64,000 nt of DNA from CAUZIB01 sp963663925 (GCA_965237405.1 OZ250139.1:3162001-3226000), one strand, 5' to 3'. Shown: positions 44,029 through 53,887, counted from the stretch's first letter. Numbers and translations: made by a program. Notes: generated from the sequence alone by a model not told the origin.

Positions 44029-45114
44029 GTGACCAACCGCATAACTACGCCGCCCGAAGCGCGGACGGTGATCGTCGGTGTTGATACGCATAAGCATGTC
44101 CACGTCGCGGTGGCAATCGACAGCTGGGGGATCCGTCTGGGCGATCACGCGTTCGTAGTGGACTCGGGTGGCTACGAGGCTCTGGTCACGTGGGCCGAGA
44201 CACACGGGCGGATTGAGGCGTTCGGGATCGAAGGCACCGGGAGCTACGGCGCTGGCCTGGCACGGGCCGTCCGCCGAGCCGGGCATCATGTCGTGGAAGT
44301 GAATCGGGGCGACCGCCGTACACGCCGCGCCGCCGGCAAGTCCGACACCATCGACGCCGAGGTGGCGGCGCGGTCCCTGCTCGCGGGGCAGTCGACGGCC
44401 ATCCCCAAGACCGCGGACGGCGCCGTCGAGATGATCCGCCAGCTCAAGATCACACGGGATACCGCCATGAAAGCGCGCACCACGGCGATGAACACGCTGA
44501 AGCAGATCATCGTGCAGGCCCCGCCCGTCCTGCGAGAAGCCCTCCACGACCTCACCGATCACGGCCTGCTCACGCGCTGCGCCGGACTCCGACCGGGCCC
44601 CATCGACACGCCCATCGCGTCCGCCAAGCACACCCTCCGGTCGCTCGCCCGTCGGTGGATGGCTCTCGCCGAGGAAATCGCGCTGCACGACCAGTACCTC
44701 GCGCGTCTCACCACCGCGACATCACCGACCCTCTGCGAGGGCTTCGGTGTGGGCGCCCACACCGCGGCTGAGCTGTTGATCATCTTCGGCGATAACCCCG
44801 ACCGGATTCGTTCGGAGGCCGCCTTCGCGAAGCTCTGCGGCGCCTGCCCGATCCCGGCCTCGTCTGGGATGACCACCGGGCGGCACCGCCTCAATCGAGG
44901 CGGCCACCGACACGCCAACGCGGCCCTCTATCGAGCCGTCATCGTCCGGATGCAATTCCACCAACCGACCCGCGACTACGTCGCCCGACGCATCGCCGCT
45001 GGCCGGACCAAACGCGACATCATCCGCTGCCTGAAACGCTTCCTCGCGCGAGAGATCTACCAGCGCGTCATGACCGACTTCCGCGCTCGTCAAGAGATCA
45101 TCCAGGCCGCCTGA
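44029..45114 (+). CDS. IS110-family transposase (right arm)
   Basis: Its protein is identical to the left-arm copy at 41654-42739: DEDD domain with VDTHKHVHVAVAIDSW and the C-terminal SSGMTTGRHRLNRGGHRHAN. The right end of the element (TGTCTTGACATATAGGGGCG at 45120-45139) abuts a group II intron fragment. Confidence 0.95.
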   Translation: MTNRITTPPEARTVIVGVDTHKHVHVAVAIDSWGIRLGDHAFVVDSGGYEALVTWAETHGRIEAFGIEGTGSYGAGLARAVRRAGHHVVEVNRGDRRTRRAAGKSDTIDAEVAARSLLAGQSTAIPKTADGAVEMIRQLKITRDTAMKARTTAMNTLKQIIVQAPPVLREALHDLTDHGLLTRCAGLRPGPIDTPIASAKHTLRSLARRWMALAEEIALHDQYLARLTTATSPTLCEGFGVGAHTAAELLIIFGDNPDRIRSEAAFAKLCGACPIPASSGMTTGRHRLNRGGHRHANAALYRAVIVRMQFHQPTRDYVARRIAAGRTKRDIIRCLKRFLAREIYQRVMTDFRARQEIIQAA

Positions 45115-45149
45115 AGGAGTGTCTTGACATATAGGGGCGTCAGTACCGT

Positions 45150-45680
45150 CGCGTGGGCTCAATTCTCCCGCTTCGGCGGTACTCTGAGACACTCCGACTC
45201 CTCGCCGTCCATCCCCCCGCGCTTCGTTGCCTTCGCCCGGCGGTACCATCCGAGCACCTGCGGCTTCGCTCCGTCGGACGCCAGGTGCTGCGTCCACGGC
45301 CTCGGGCTTGGTGAGCCGGTGCCCGCCCCCCGGCGGTCTTTACGATGGAGACGACGAGGCCTCCCGGGTTCCCGGGAAACCCACCCGCACGCATGCCACG
45401 CGCTCCGACCCCGGCGAGGTCGCCGCCTCCACGGCCTCTGAGATGCGGCGAGATAGCCTTCCGTCCAACGCACGACGTCGGCCCTCACAAACAATGCATG
45501 TCGGGGCTCAATCACGCGGCCTACGGGCTCCCTGTGAACGCTTCGCGCCCTGGGTCACCCCAGGCCCACGCATCACTCGGTTCCGGCTGGCGGCCGACCT
45601 TGGCCGGATGGGATTGGATACCCACAGGGTTTCGAACAAGGTTTCAGAGATCACATCACGGCATCTTGTCCCCCTTGACC
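45150..45680 (-). mobile_element. 5' fragment of the degenerate group II intron (second copy)
   Basis: About 530 bp closely match 5572-6105, including the N-terminal reading frame fragment GGFPGNPGGLVVSIVKTAGG. The 3' ribozyme and domain V are missing; the copy is cut by the IS110 end at about 45146. Beyond 45680 the sequence leaves the intron and enters the 144-bp repeat. Confidence 0.75.
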
Positions 45681-45824
45681 GGTGCTTCCGTCATCAAGTG
45701 TTGGTGAAGAGAGCTTAAGCCCTAATCATCCAGATACTTCCAGCCGATTGTGACGCTGGCACCTCTCTGGCACTGAATATCTAGTCTAAGCGGTTTGGTT
45801 AGAACGAGATAAGGGCTGGGTAGT
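45681..45824. repeat. 144-bp repeat, copy 2
   Basis: Nearly identical to 25695-25838. It follows the intron fragment directly (GACCGG|TGCTTCCGTC) and ends where an IS5-type element begins (GGGTAG|TGCCTTGG). Confidence 0.8.
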
Positions 45825-46915
45825 GCCTTGGTGCACAACTCGCGATCTCGGTCAATAATTGCCCTCCACCCCGAGATCCGAGGTCCCGCATGACGAGTTT
45901 CAAGCGCACCCAGCGGAAGTACGTCCAGAAGGCCTACCGTGTCCGGAATTGGCGGGAGTACGAGACGGGTCTCCGCGCTCGCGGGAGTCTGACCGTCTGG
46001 CTCGGACTCACCGATGGCAAGCTCGCCAACTGGAACTCGCCGAGGCCGACGCGCAGGAAGCCAGGCCGACAACGCAAGTACTCGAACCACGCCATCGAGA
46101 CGACGGTCACCTTGGGCTTGGTGTTTGGCCTGGCGTCCAGGCAGACTGAGGGCTTCCTGCGCTCGCTGCTGACGCTCCTGAATCTGGACAACGACGTGCC
46201 CGACCACAGCACGATCTCGAGGCGCAAGGCGAGGCTGGGGAAGGTTGCTTCCTACGAGCGGCGAACCGTGAAGCCCGTCCACCTCCGCATCGACAGCAGC
46301 GGTCTTTCAGTGCACGTCGGCCAGTTGCGCACTCCGCCGAAAGCCAGGGACTACCGCAAGCTGCACCTCGCTGTGGATGAGCAAACCAGTGACGTGGTCG
46401 CCTGCGAGCTCACGAGCAAGCGGGCTCGAGACGCTTCCCGGGTGGCGTCACTCGTCGGCCAGATCGAGCGTCCCATCGCCTCGGCCAAGGCCGACGCCGC
46501 GTACGACACCGGCGACGTCTATAAGATGCTGGAGAATCACCGTGCTCATCGATCGCCGAAGGTGCTGATACCGCCACGAAAGGGCGCTCAGCTCGCGCTC
46601 GACTCCGCGGGCACGCGACAGCGGAATCGTAACATCCGAGCACGATCACGTGTTGGGAAACGGAAGTGGTACGTCGCATCGGGCTACAGCAGGCGCAGCA
46701 AGGTGGAGACGACGTTCCACCGCTACAAGGCCATCCTGGGCTCAGCGATGCGAGCGAGGGGACTGGCGTCCCAGAGAGTCGAGGTGCGGTTGGGGTGCAA
46801 GATCCTGAACACCATGATGGCGCTCGGGATACCCGATGGCGAGATGATCGGATGACCGGCAGGCGGAGTCACGGGAGACTCTCAGCCCTCAATGGAGTTG
46901 TGCACCAAGGCAGCT
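45824..46915 (+). mobile_element. Second IS5-type insertion sequence (about 1.09 kb)
   Basis: Perfect 17-bp terminal inverted repeats TGCCTTGGTGCACAACT at the left (about 45825) and AGTTGTGCACCAAGGCA at the right (ending about 46912) enclose one transposase. It is different from the GGCGTTGTTGCA element elsewhere in the window, although the transposases are related. Confidence 0.9.
45890..46855 (+). CDS. IS5-type DDE transposase
   Basis: The 321-residue protein reads MTSFKRTQRKYVQKAYRVRN, WREYETGLRARGSLTVWLGL, HAIETTVTLGLVFGLASRQT, VPDHSTISRRKARLGKV, VHLRIDSSGLSVHVGQLRTP (first catalytic D), IASAKADAAYDTGDVYKMLE (second D), NRNIRARSRVGKRKWYVASG and SKVETTFHRYKAILGSAMRA (E). No lesion is visible, and both terminal repeats are intact. 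Confidence 0.95.
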   Translation: MTSFKRTQRKYVQKAYRVRNWREYETGLRARGSLTVWLGLTDGKLANWNSPRPTRRKPGRQRKYSNHAIETTVTLGLVFGLASRQTEGFLRSLLTLLNLDNDVPDHSTISRRKARLGKVASYERRTVKPVHLRIDSSGLSVHVGQLRTPPKARDYRKLHLAVDEQTSDVVACELTSKRARDASRVASLVGQIERPIASAKADAAYDTGDVYKMLENHRAHRSPKVLIPPRKGAQLALDSAGTRQRNRNIRARSRVGKRKWYVASGYSRRSKVETTFHRYKAILGSAMRARGLASQRVEVRLGCKILNTMMALGIPDGEMIG

Positions 46916-47118
46916 ATTCACAGCCTTATACCCAACTTTCGGTTATACCTCCCATTACACTCAGCCTGACTCGTAAGGCGGTCTCTGCGTCTCCGCGACG
47001 GAAGCAGAGGTTTCAGCCGCGTCTCTTTGCGGGCGTGTCGTCCGTGCCGGTCGAGCAGGCGAGTCAACTAGGGCCGCCGAGGTCGTGAAATCTGACTATT
47101 GAGAGGGAATTATCTATA
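46916..47118. other. Short region upstream of the rhodanese gene, no gene seen
   Basis: About 200 bp with an AT-richer start (46916-46970). No reading frame is recognised. It should hold the promoter of the following gene. Confidence 0.35.
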
Positions 47119-47443
47119 GTGGGCTATACGCGAATTGATGTTGCGCAGGCGCGTGAGCTGATGGAGGAAAGCAATGCTACCGTCCTCCGGTGTACGAGAC
47201 CCTGCGTCGTACGAGGCTGGGCATATCCCGGACCCCAAGGTCGTAAACCAGGCCAACGTGCAGGCATTCGTTCAGGCGGCCGATCGTTCCCACCCGTTGA
47301 TCGTCTGTTGCTATCACGGCAACCTGAGTCAGGGGGCGGCCGACTACTTCGACCAGAACGGATTCGCTGATACCTACAGTCTGGACGGTGGGTACGAAGC
47401 GTGGCAAACCGCCTCAGTCGGCGAACAGATCCCGAGGGGTTAG
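47119..47443 (+). pseudogene. glpE: GlpE-like thiosulfate sulfurtransferase (rhodanese), frameshifted
   Basis: The first frame starts with GTG 47119: MGYTRIDVAQARELMEESNA, as in GlpE. Around 47190-47200 homology moves to another frame: VRDPASYEAGHIPDPKVVNQ, PLIVCCYHGNLSQGAADYFD (the catalytic Cys in C-Y-H-G-N-x-S) and TYSLDGGYEAW. Without the shift the protein would be about 107 residues, the normal GlpE size. The active loop is intact. Either a recent mutation or a sequencing indel. Confidence 0.85.
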
Positions 47444-47741
47444 TGTCCCCAAGGCCCTCGGCTCTCATGGTGATCGGGCGCACAGAATCAGCTCGGGCTC
47501 CGTTTGTCGCCATTTGACAATCGCCGCTCGGATTGCCTTCTCATGATCTCTTCAGGCTACCAGCCGCCGTCGGCCACAGATGCAACACAACCATCGGAAA
47601 TCCCGGTTACGTAGTGCCTGTAGGAGACGCTGCCAGAAAGACCATGCAGATACGGCGCCTCTGGATGTCGTCAGGCCGGTCGGCCGCGCGTCAACCGTGC
47701 GCGAGTGCCAGCGGCAGAGCGACTGCTTACTTTCCGCCTAG
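47444..47741. other. Region between the rhodanese and the helicase, no gene seen
   Basis: About 300 bp. No frame resembles a known protein. Promoter elements for the helicase gene are expected but not evident. Confidence 0.35.
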
Positions 47742-47759
47742 TTGCAGGAAGATCCTCCG

Positions 47760-50700
47760 GTGAGTGCCGCCACGCGCCAGACCGCGTGCCTTGATCGGCT
47801 GAGGCCGGTCTCGCCGGCAAAGGCGCTTCACCAACTCCGGAACCACCTGCCGGCTCTGGCCGGCGAGCGGCTTGCCACGTTTTGGATTCGCCAGTCCACC
47901 CTCGAGACCGCGTTCAAGCTCTGCCGTGACTCTCTCTCTCAGTGGTCGTGGATCTGGCGTCAGCCGCGGGCGTACGTTCGCCTATGGCGTGCCAGTCGCT
48001 ACCTCACGAGGTCCCGGCGGCTGGCCCACAATCATCGTTTCCGCACGCGACTGGAATCGCTTTCTGCCCTGGCAGCTCTGAATGACGCACAGCGCCATGC
48101 AGTCGTCAATCTTGATGACCGTCTGTTCGTGAGTGCCGGTGCCGGCTCGGGCAAGACGCGCGTCATCGAGGAGAAGGTCCGCCACGTTGTGCGTCAACGG
48201 GTAGCTCGACCTGAGCATGTCGCCGTGATCACCTTCACGAAAGATGCGACGAAGGTGGTGCGCGATCGTCTGCGTGACGTCGCCGGAGTCACGGTCAAGA
48301 CCATCCATGGGATTGCGATGCAGGTCATCGTGGCCCACGGCTTGAAGTGCACGGTCTCAGATCTCGCCAAAGATGGGCAGCAGACTCGACGGCTGACAGT
48401 CATTTCGCGCTGGCTGGACGAGGCGCTTGCCGAGAACCCAGAGCTTCTCTTTGAGCTGTACGCGCGCGGCGAGGCGTATCGTCGGCATGCGGCTACCCCA
48501 AACTCCGCTCCACTTCTGCTCGTTCCTCCCGGGGACAGACCGGTAAAGTCGCTAGGGGAAGCCCGCATTGCTCTGACGTTGTACGCCTGTGGAATCTCAT
48601 ACCAATACGAAAGAGAGCTCGTCGTCCCCGAGCACCTCAAGAATCGCCGGGACAGCCGTTATCGCCCGGATTTCTTCATTCCAGATGATCCCGACGAGGT
48701 AAATCCCTCGCCCGAGGCCGGGATCTGGCTTGAGCATTACTCGCATGATCGCGAGAACAATTTGCCCAGCGAGTACCTGGCCCGCGATCCCGATGCTCAC
48801 CGTCGCTACAACGGGGAACGCGAATGGAAACGGCGCGTGTTCAAGGCCATGCGGCTTCGGTACGTCGAGACCACCTATGGCGATATCGAAGTTGCGCGCG
48901 AACGAGGAGAGAGCTTCCCAGCACTCCTCGTGTCCCGGCTGAACGAACGCCGTCGCACTCCGATCGCGGCGCCTTCCCCATCGACGATCGAGCAGGCGCT
49001 TCGTTCACTCCTCATGCGCGACCGCGCCGGACCGCGGCGGGTTGCGAAGGAGATTGACGCCTGGATTCAAGCATGGCGCCAGCGCTCCAGGCGGATGTCG
49101 AGCACGAAACCAGCCGGTCTTGGTCGCGACGGCTACGAGGCAGCTACCTCGCTCGAGACGCTTGCCCGCCCTGTGATGGCTCGCTGGGAACAATACCTGG
49201 ATGAGACGGGAACGGAGGACTTCGAAGGGATCATTCTTCGCGCCAGCGAGTTATTGGAGAAGCCCGGGGCCGTAGTCCCGTGGCGGGTGATCCTGTTGGA
49301 CGAGGCCCAGGACGTCAACCCGGCGCAGGCGGACTTTGTCGAGGCGTTGACTGGGCCGGTGTGCCGCGGCGTTCCGCAACGTCGGGCTCTGCTCACAACT
49401 GTGGGCGATGCGTGGCAGGCCATCTTCGGATTCCAGGGTGGAGACCCCTCCTATCTGGACGATGGCGGGATGGAGAAGGATCCTCAGGCTGCTTACACGA
49501 GTCGGATCGACCTTGAGCGGACCTACCGACACGGGGACCCGATCGCGCAGACGGCCAGGGCGTACGTCCTCCGTCTCACCGGGGCGAGAGACCGGCCGGT
49601 CACGGCCGCTCCCCAGGGCTTTCGTGACGAGCGCTGGCCAAGTGGGGTCAGTCTCGGGTCCTGCCGTCCCACTGCCGAAGGGATCGCCTTCCTGGGTGGT
49701 GAAGAGCGCGCCGCCAGGGCGGAAGGCGCAACGGCCGGGATCCTCTGCGTCTTAAAGCGCATCGAGGAATCCCGCGCACGGGCTGGCGACAGGCAGCGCG
49801 GCTCTGTGCTTGTGCTATGCCGCCAGAACGCCGGTCTGGTCGATCGCTCCAAGAGCGCGGAACAGCGAGCCCAAGACATCTTTCAGGATTGGGAGAAGGA
49901 CCTGACGCGCCTTCCAGACTTTCTGTGGGGAAAATCTCGCGACCAGCGTTGGCACCATGCTCTGACGGAAGCCAGCAAGCAGGAAGGCTTTTGTCATGCG
50001 CAGGTACGCGAGGCCGCGGCGGTTGCAGGCGTGAACATCAAGTTCTTGAGTATCCATGGTGCGAAGGGGGCTGAGGCGGGCTACGTGATCGTTCTGGACG
50101 GCGGGTCGGGGGCGATTCGCGAGCAGGCGTCGGCTCAGGCACTTGACGAGGCGCTGCTGCCTGTTCGGGGCCGCATCGTTCAGGATGAGGAGGAGCACCG
50201 TATCGGCTATGTGGCACTCACCAGAGCTCGCCGGAAGACCTACCTGCTCCTGACACCTGCGGGAGAAGAGAAGTCCCTATGGGGCCACAGCCTCTGGCGC
50301 AACGAGTACCGCGAGTACGACGTCAGCGAGGAGGAACTCCTCGAACTCATCGAGCCCCTTCGGCCGAACGAGCCATGTCCTACCTGTGAGAGCCGTGGCA
50401 CGCAGGGCGAGACGCTGGTCTTCAAGGAGCGCCTCTCCGACTCCGACCGCCCCGTGAGCTGTACGAGCTTCCGCGGACTGAACGCCAAGGAGCGTTTCTG
50501 CGGGCACCGCGAACGGGCCTGCGATCGGTGCGAGAAAGGCATCATGGTTCGTGACAGCCAAGGCCTGAGTCGGTGTCATAACCGGCGTTGCGGCTGGGAG
50601 GTTCCTCTGTGTGGGTGCACGGTGCCGAAGCCGATGAAGGTGTGGACGCGTCGCCGGGACGGCCATCAGTTCCTCGGTTGCCAGGACTACCGTCGCGATA

Positions 50701-51308
50701 GCAGGGGATGTCGCGCGACTGAGATTCTGGCGTGGAGAGAGCGACCGACGGAGCGGCAGTGGTGGAACGTGCAAAATCCGAAGCGCCTCGCAATGAATCG
50801 CGTCGCTCTACTGGCCGATCTCGATGATGACATGGCCAACCTGACCCCGGGTGGCGGTCGCCAACTGCGCGAGCCGACACACGGGCCGGCACAGGCCACC
50901 CGCACGGCGACCGGGCCACAGACGGTGCCGGCTCGGAGTGCGAAGCCGACATGTAGCGTCCCACCGGCGGTGTGGTCGGACGGCGATGTCCTGCATGAGA
51001 CTGCGGATGCCGATCAAGAGACTAATGTCGATGTCGAACAGTGGGAACGCACCCAGCCGCCGGCGTCGGCATATGTCGCCGATGAACCGTCGGATGTCGC
51101 GTTTGAATCTGTGCACGGCGCAGCAGATGCAGAAGATGATGAGGAGCGGGAAGACGACGAATGGTCAGCAGAGGACGAAGAGGAATGGTGGGAAGCCGCG
51201 GAGGACTCTTCGGAACTCGTCGTGTTGCCGGACGGGAGAGTACGAGAACTGTGGGAAGTAGTGGATGAGTGGGGTGGCCTACCGGACGGAGTAGAGGTGG
51301 ACCCCTAA
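47760..51308 (+). CDS. UvrD/HelD-like SF1 helicase with nuclease-like insertion and C-terminal zinc ribbons
   Basis: A 1,182-residue protein (numbering below is from the upstream TTG at 47742, 1,188 residues; I prefer the GTG at 47760 after an AGGAAG SD). Helicase motifs: Q-motif LNDAQRHAVV (113-122), Walker A FVSAGAGSGKTR (129-140), ITFTKDATKVVRDRL (Ia), ILLDEAQDVNPAQ (motif II, about 517-529), VGDAWQAIFGFQGG (III), LERTYRH (IV), IHGAKGAEAGYVIVLDGG (V), YVALTRARRKTYLL (VI). Between Ia and II is a KSLGEARIALTLYACGISYQ to YRPDFFIP and IWLEHYSH segment (269-334), the nuclease-like insertion of HelD-type helicases, with E273, D310 and E331 as putative acids. Residues 879-990 carry about ten Cys in C-x-x-C groups like topoisomerase zinc ribbons. 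A very acidic tail follows. Function probably in DNA repair or defence; it stands alone among IS elements. Confidence 0.85.
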   Translation: MSAATRQTACLDRLRPVSPAKALHQLRNHLPALAGERLATFWIRQSTLETAFKLCRDSLSQWSWIWRQPRAYVRLWRASRYLTRSRRLAHNHRFRTRLESLSALAALNDAQRHAVVNLDDRLFVSAGAGSGKTRVIEEKVRHVVRQRVARPEHVAVITFTKDATKVVRDRLRDVAGVTVKTIHGIAMQVIVAHGLKCTVSDLAKDGQQTRRLTVISRWLDEALAENPELLFELYARGEAYRRHAATPNSAPLLLVPPGDRPVKSLGEARIALTLYACGISYQYERELVVPEHLKNRRDSRYRPDFFIPDDPDEVNPSPEAGIWLEHYSHDRENNLPSEYLARDPDAHRRYNGEREWKRRVFKAMRLRYVETTYGDIEVARERGESFPALLVSRLNERRRTPIAAPSPSTIEQALRSLLMRDRAGPRRVAKEIDAWIQAWRQRSRRMSSTKPAGLGRDGYEAATSLETLARPVMARWEQYLDETGTEDFEGIILRASELLEKPGAVVPWRVILLDEAQDVNPAQADFVEALTGPVCRGVPQRRALLTTVGDAWQAIFGFQGGDPSYLDDGGMEKDPQAAYTSRIDLERTYRHGDPIAQTARAYVLRLTGARDRPVTAAPQGFRDERWPSGVSLGSCRPTAEGIAFLGGEERAARAEGATAGILCVLKRIEESRARAGDRQRGSVLVLCRQNAGLVDRSKSAEQRAQDIFQDWEKDLTRLPDFLWGKSRDQRWHHALTEASKQEGFCHAQVREAAAVAGVNIKFLSIHGAKGAEAGYVIVLDGGSGAIREQASAQALDEALLPVRGRIVQDEEEHRIGYVALTRARRKTYLLLTPAGEEKSLWGHSLWRNEYREYDVSEEELLELIEPLRPNEPCPTCESRGTQGETLVFKERLSDSDRPVSCTSFRGLNAKERFCGHRERACDRCEKGIMVRDSQGLSRCHNRRCGWEVPLCGCTVPKPMKVWTRRRDGHQFLGCQDYRRDSRGCRATEILAWRERPTERQWWNVQNPKRLAMNRVALLADLDDDMANLTPGGGRQLREPTHGPAQATRTATGPQTVPARSAKPTCSVPPAVWSDGDVLHETADADQETNVDVEQWERTQPPASAYVADEPSDVAFESVHGAADAEDDEEREDDEWSAEDEEEWWEAAEDSSELVVLPDGRVRELWEVVDEWGGLPDGVEVDP

Positions 51309-51343
51309 ATTCGGACAGCTTGCTAAGGTGGGATCCAGACCCC

Positions 51344-51891
51344 GTAAGGTGCGTTTAATGGGCCGAGGTCCGGTCAGTGCTGGTCGAGTCTTCCAAGTAA
51401 TCTCAGGCCATGCCGCCTGCGCTCCAGGTCCTCGTTCTCACGTTCGCTGGCTGGGTGACCCGCCACCAAGACGATCTGATCGCGTATCTCCGGGAGGAGA
51501 ATCGGGTCCTCCGGGAGCACCTGGGCCCTCGGCCGCTTCGCCGGACCGATGCCCAACGCCGTCGCCTCGCCGTGCGCGGCCAGAAACTCGGACGGCGCGT
51601 CTGGATGCAGGTCGCCGGCATCGTCACGTCTGACCCGATTCTCCGCTGGCACCGGAGAGTGATCGCCCAGACATACGACGGCAGCGCCCGCCGCGGTCGA
51701 GGCCGGCCGATGACGCGACGTGACGTGGCCGCGCGCGTGGTCCGGATGGCGGTCGAGAATCCTCAGTGGGGGTACACACGGATCCGCGGGGCGCTCTCGA
51801 ACCTCGGCCACGAGATCGCTCGGACCACGGTGAAGCGGATCCTGCACGACCACGGGATCGACCCGGCTCCCGAGCGGAGCCGGCGCATGCC
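51344..51891 (+). mobile_element. Integrase-core insertion sequence, truncated copy
   Basis: It begins with GTAAGGTGCGTTTAATGGGC, the gene-start end of the element, in opposite orientation to copies A and B. The transposase frame (from 51410) reads HQDDLIAYLREENRVLREHL through YTRIRGALSNLGHEIARTTV and stops matching after PERSRRMP. The catalytic core is missing. Confidence 0.85.
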
Positions 51892-51904
51892 GGCGCTGGT
51901 GCAT

Positions 51905-52239
51905 GACTCGAAACTGACCGTCAACGATCCCAACCCAGAGGCAAGTCACCGACCGATACTGTACGACTCTGGCCGACCGAGCTCGGTCATCTGGTTCAGG
52001 ACGTTACACGCGACCACGGACTCGGCCACTCGCCCGCCTCGGGCCCGGGCGCGAAGCCGATCCCCGATAATCGATTTGTACCGAAAGAACGCATTCTCCA
52101 CCCGCGCCTGGAGCTGGTAGCCGGCCTCCTGCTTCCAGCGGCGCCGGCCGAGCGTCCGCACGTCCGTGATCGTGCGATCTCGCGCGCGCGCCCGCGGCCG
52201 ACGCCGAGACACCCGCGCGGTCTTGGACGGTGGGACCAC
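51905..52239 (-). mobile_element. IS5-group fragment (C-terminal transposase part)
   Basis: The minus strand encodes VVPPSKTARVSRRRPRARAR, LGRRRWKQEAGYQLQARVEN and AFFRYKSIIGDRLRARARGG. It is diverged from the other copies. It abuts the left terminal repeat of the next IS5 copy at 52240. Confidence 0.75.
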
Positions 52240-52267
52240 GAGGCGTTGTTGCATGAATCGGAGCTAG

Positions 52268-53887
52268 CAGCCTGTCGGACTTGGGCGTGGCAAACGCGCG
52301 CGGAAGCGACTTGGCACCTGTGTGAACGACGCCCTGTGTCTCTGTGCCGGGAGGGCCGCTTCGACCGAAACGGGGACTGTATTCCTGGCCATCGGTCGCT
52401 GACGGCGCCTGGAGGCCTTTCTGACGCCTCTGGTGGGTCGCGAACACGCCAAGTTCCGCTCCTTATAGCCCCGTCATGCCAGCCTGAGGTTGTGCAAGCG
52501 TCGGCAGTTATACGCCAGCGTTACCAAGGCCCATTCGCCCTCCACTTTCTCGAGACCCCGCAGCAGAAACTGCCGGAAGCCCATCGCCTGCTTCACGATC
52601 CCGAACACCGGCTCCACCGTCTGCTTGCGCAAACGGTAATGCGCCCGGTGCTCCGGCAGTGCCATCTTCTGCTGCATCGACTTGATCCAGTCCGCCTGCG
52701 GCTCCTTCGCCAGCGGGTGCGGCGGCTCCGGTCGGAAGTCGTGCTGGCGCCGTTGGCCTTCCGCCCCCGTCGCCACCAACACCTCCACACCGCGACCTGC
52801 CAGTTGCGACACCTCGCTGCCCGTCGCGTAGCCGCTGTCCGCCAGTACCCGATCCGCCGCGCCCAACGCCGCCGGGATCGCATCCACATCCGCCACCAAC
52901 TCGTTGCGGTCGCTCGCGCACACGCTCACCCTAGCCCCCAACACCAACTGACTGCCGTCGGCATCCACCGCCGCCTGCGCGTTGTACGCCTGGCGGTACT
53001 CATGGCGCCGGCTCTTGCGCATCAGCGCACTGTCCGCGTCCGTCAGGTTGATCTGCTCCTCCGCCTCCGGCGCTTCCGTCGGCGGTTTGATGTGCCGACC
53101 CTTGCGCGATCCCGTACGCCGCTCCCGCGCCGCCACCTTGCGCTCGTACTCCGCCCGCTCCGAGTCCGCACGCGCCTGCGCACGCCGTTCCAACTCCGCG
53201 CACGCACGGTCCAGCTTCACCCGCAGCTTGTCCCGCCGCGACAACTCCTCCGGCAGACCCTGCGGGTCCGGCGCGGCGTCCGTGTCGGCGTGCTCCGCCT
53301 GATCCAACAACCCCTCGATCTCGCCTCGCAACTGCTCGCGCAACGCCCCCGCCCGGTCGTAGCGGAGGCTGTTGCGCTTATTCGCGTTCGCGTCCACCTT
53401 CGTCCCGTCCACGCTCACCGTCCCAACACGCAGCAGCTGCAGCTCCTTCGCCAGCAGCAGTACCTGCAGGAACGCCTCCGCTACCGCATCGAAGTTGCTG
53501 CGCCGGAACGTGCAGATCGTGTCGTGGTCCGGGTGACAGTTCGCCGCCACGTACCGAACGCCAATGTCCCGATACGTCGCCCGCTCGATCCGACGCGAGC
53601 CGAAGATCCCGTTCGCGTAGCAGTACACCAGCAACGCCAGCATCATCCGCGGGTGATACTGCGCCGATCCGGTGCCCCGTTCGTTTACCTGGAACCGCTC
53701 CAGCGGCACCCGTTCCACCGCCTCAACCACGAAGTGCGCCAGATCGTCCTCCGGCAGCCAATCGCGCAGGTCCGGCGGCAGCAAATACAGCTGCGACTGG
53801 TGCCGCTGTACGAACTTCGGCATCTACTTCGACCTCCTCGACTCGACAAGCCCTATTATAAAACCCGGGCCTAAGTCCGACAGGCTG
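52268..53887 (-). mobile_element. IS1182-family insertion sequence (1,620 bp) with CTAG target duplication
   Basis: Inverted ends CAGCCTGTCGGACTT (left) and AAGTCCGACAGGCTG (right), flanked on both sides by CTAG (52264-52267 and 53888-53891). A palindromic 4-bp duplication is usual for IS1182. It is inserted in the left end of the IS5 copy. Confidence 0.9.
52474..53823 (-). CDS. IS1182-family transposase
   Basis: The 449-residue protein reads MPKFVQRHQSQLYLLPPDLR, ARSSRRIERATYRDIGVRYV-type (GSRRIERATYRDIGVRYVAA), CHPDHDTICTFRRSNFDAVA, LRVGTVSVDGTKVDANANKR (first catalytic D), INLTDADSALMRKSRRHEYR, YNAQAAVDADGSQLVLGARV, RVLADSGYATGSEVSQLAGR (second D) and RLRKQTVEPVFGIVKQAMGF (E). Uninterrupted, so probably active. 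Confidence 0.95.
   Translation of the reverse strand: MPKFVQRHQSQLYLLPPDLRDWLPEDDLAHFVVEAVERVPLERFQVNERGTGSAQYHPRMMLALLVYCYANGIFGSRRIERATYRDIGVRYVAANCHPDHDTICTFRRSNFDAVAEAFLQVLLLAKELQLLRVGTVSVDGTKVDANANKRNSLRYDRAGALREQLRGEIEGLLDQAEHADTDAAPDPQGLPEELSRRDKLRVKLDRACAELERRAQARADSERAEYERKVAARERRTGSRKGRHIKPPTEAPEAEEQINLTDADSALMRKSRRHEYRQAYNAQAAVDADGSQLVLGARVSVCASDRNELVADVDAIPAALGAADRVLADSGYATGSEVSQLAGRGVEVLVATGAEGQRRQHDFRPEPPHPLAKEPQADWIKSMQQKMALPEHRAHYRLRKQTVEPVFGIVKQAMGFRQFLLRGLEKVEGEWALVTLAYNCRRLHNLRLA

Larger units (their letters stand above)
41622..45146. repeat. Near-perfect 1,384-bp inverted repeat around an IS6 element
   Basis: Position p on the left arm (41622-43005) pairs with 86768-p on the right arm (43763-45146). 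I found only about two differences: T/C near the outer ends (41624/45144) and G/T at about 42827/43941. Each arm is an IS110 copy plus about 265 bp upstream. The 757-bp loop (43006-43762) is an IS6-family transposase gene, with TIR-like CAGTCAAGTTAAC at both borders. The two IS110 genes diverge from the centre. Confidence 0.9.

Noticed and set aside
52246..53874. 542-codon plus-strand ORF
   Set aside because: It is the antisense of the IS1182 transposase; its Arg/His/Leu-rich product has no family.
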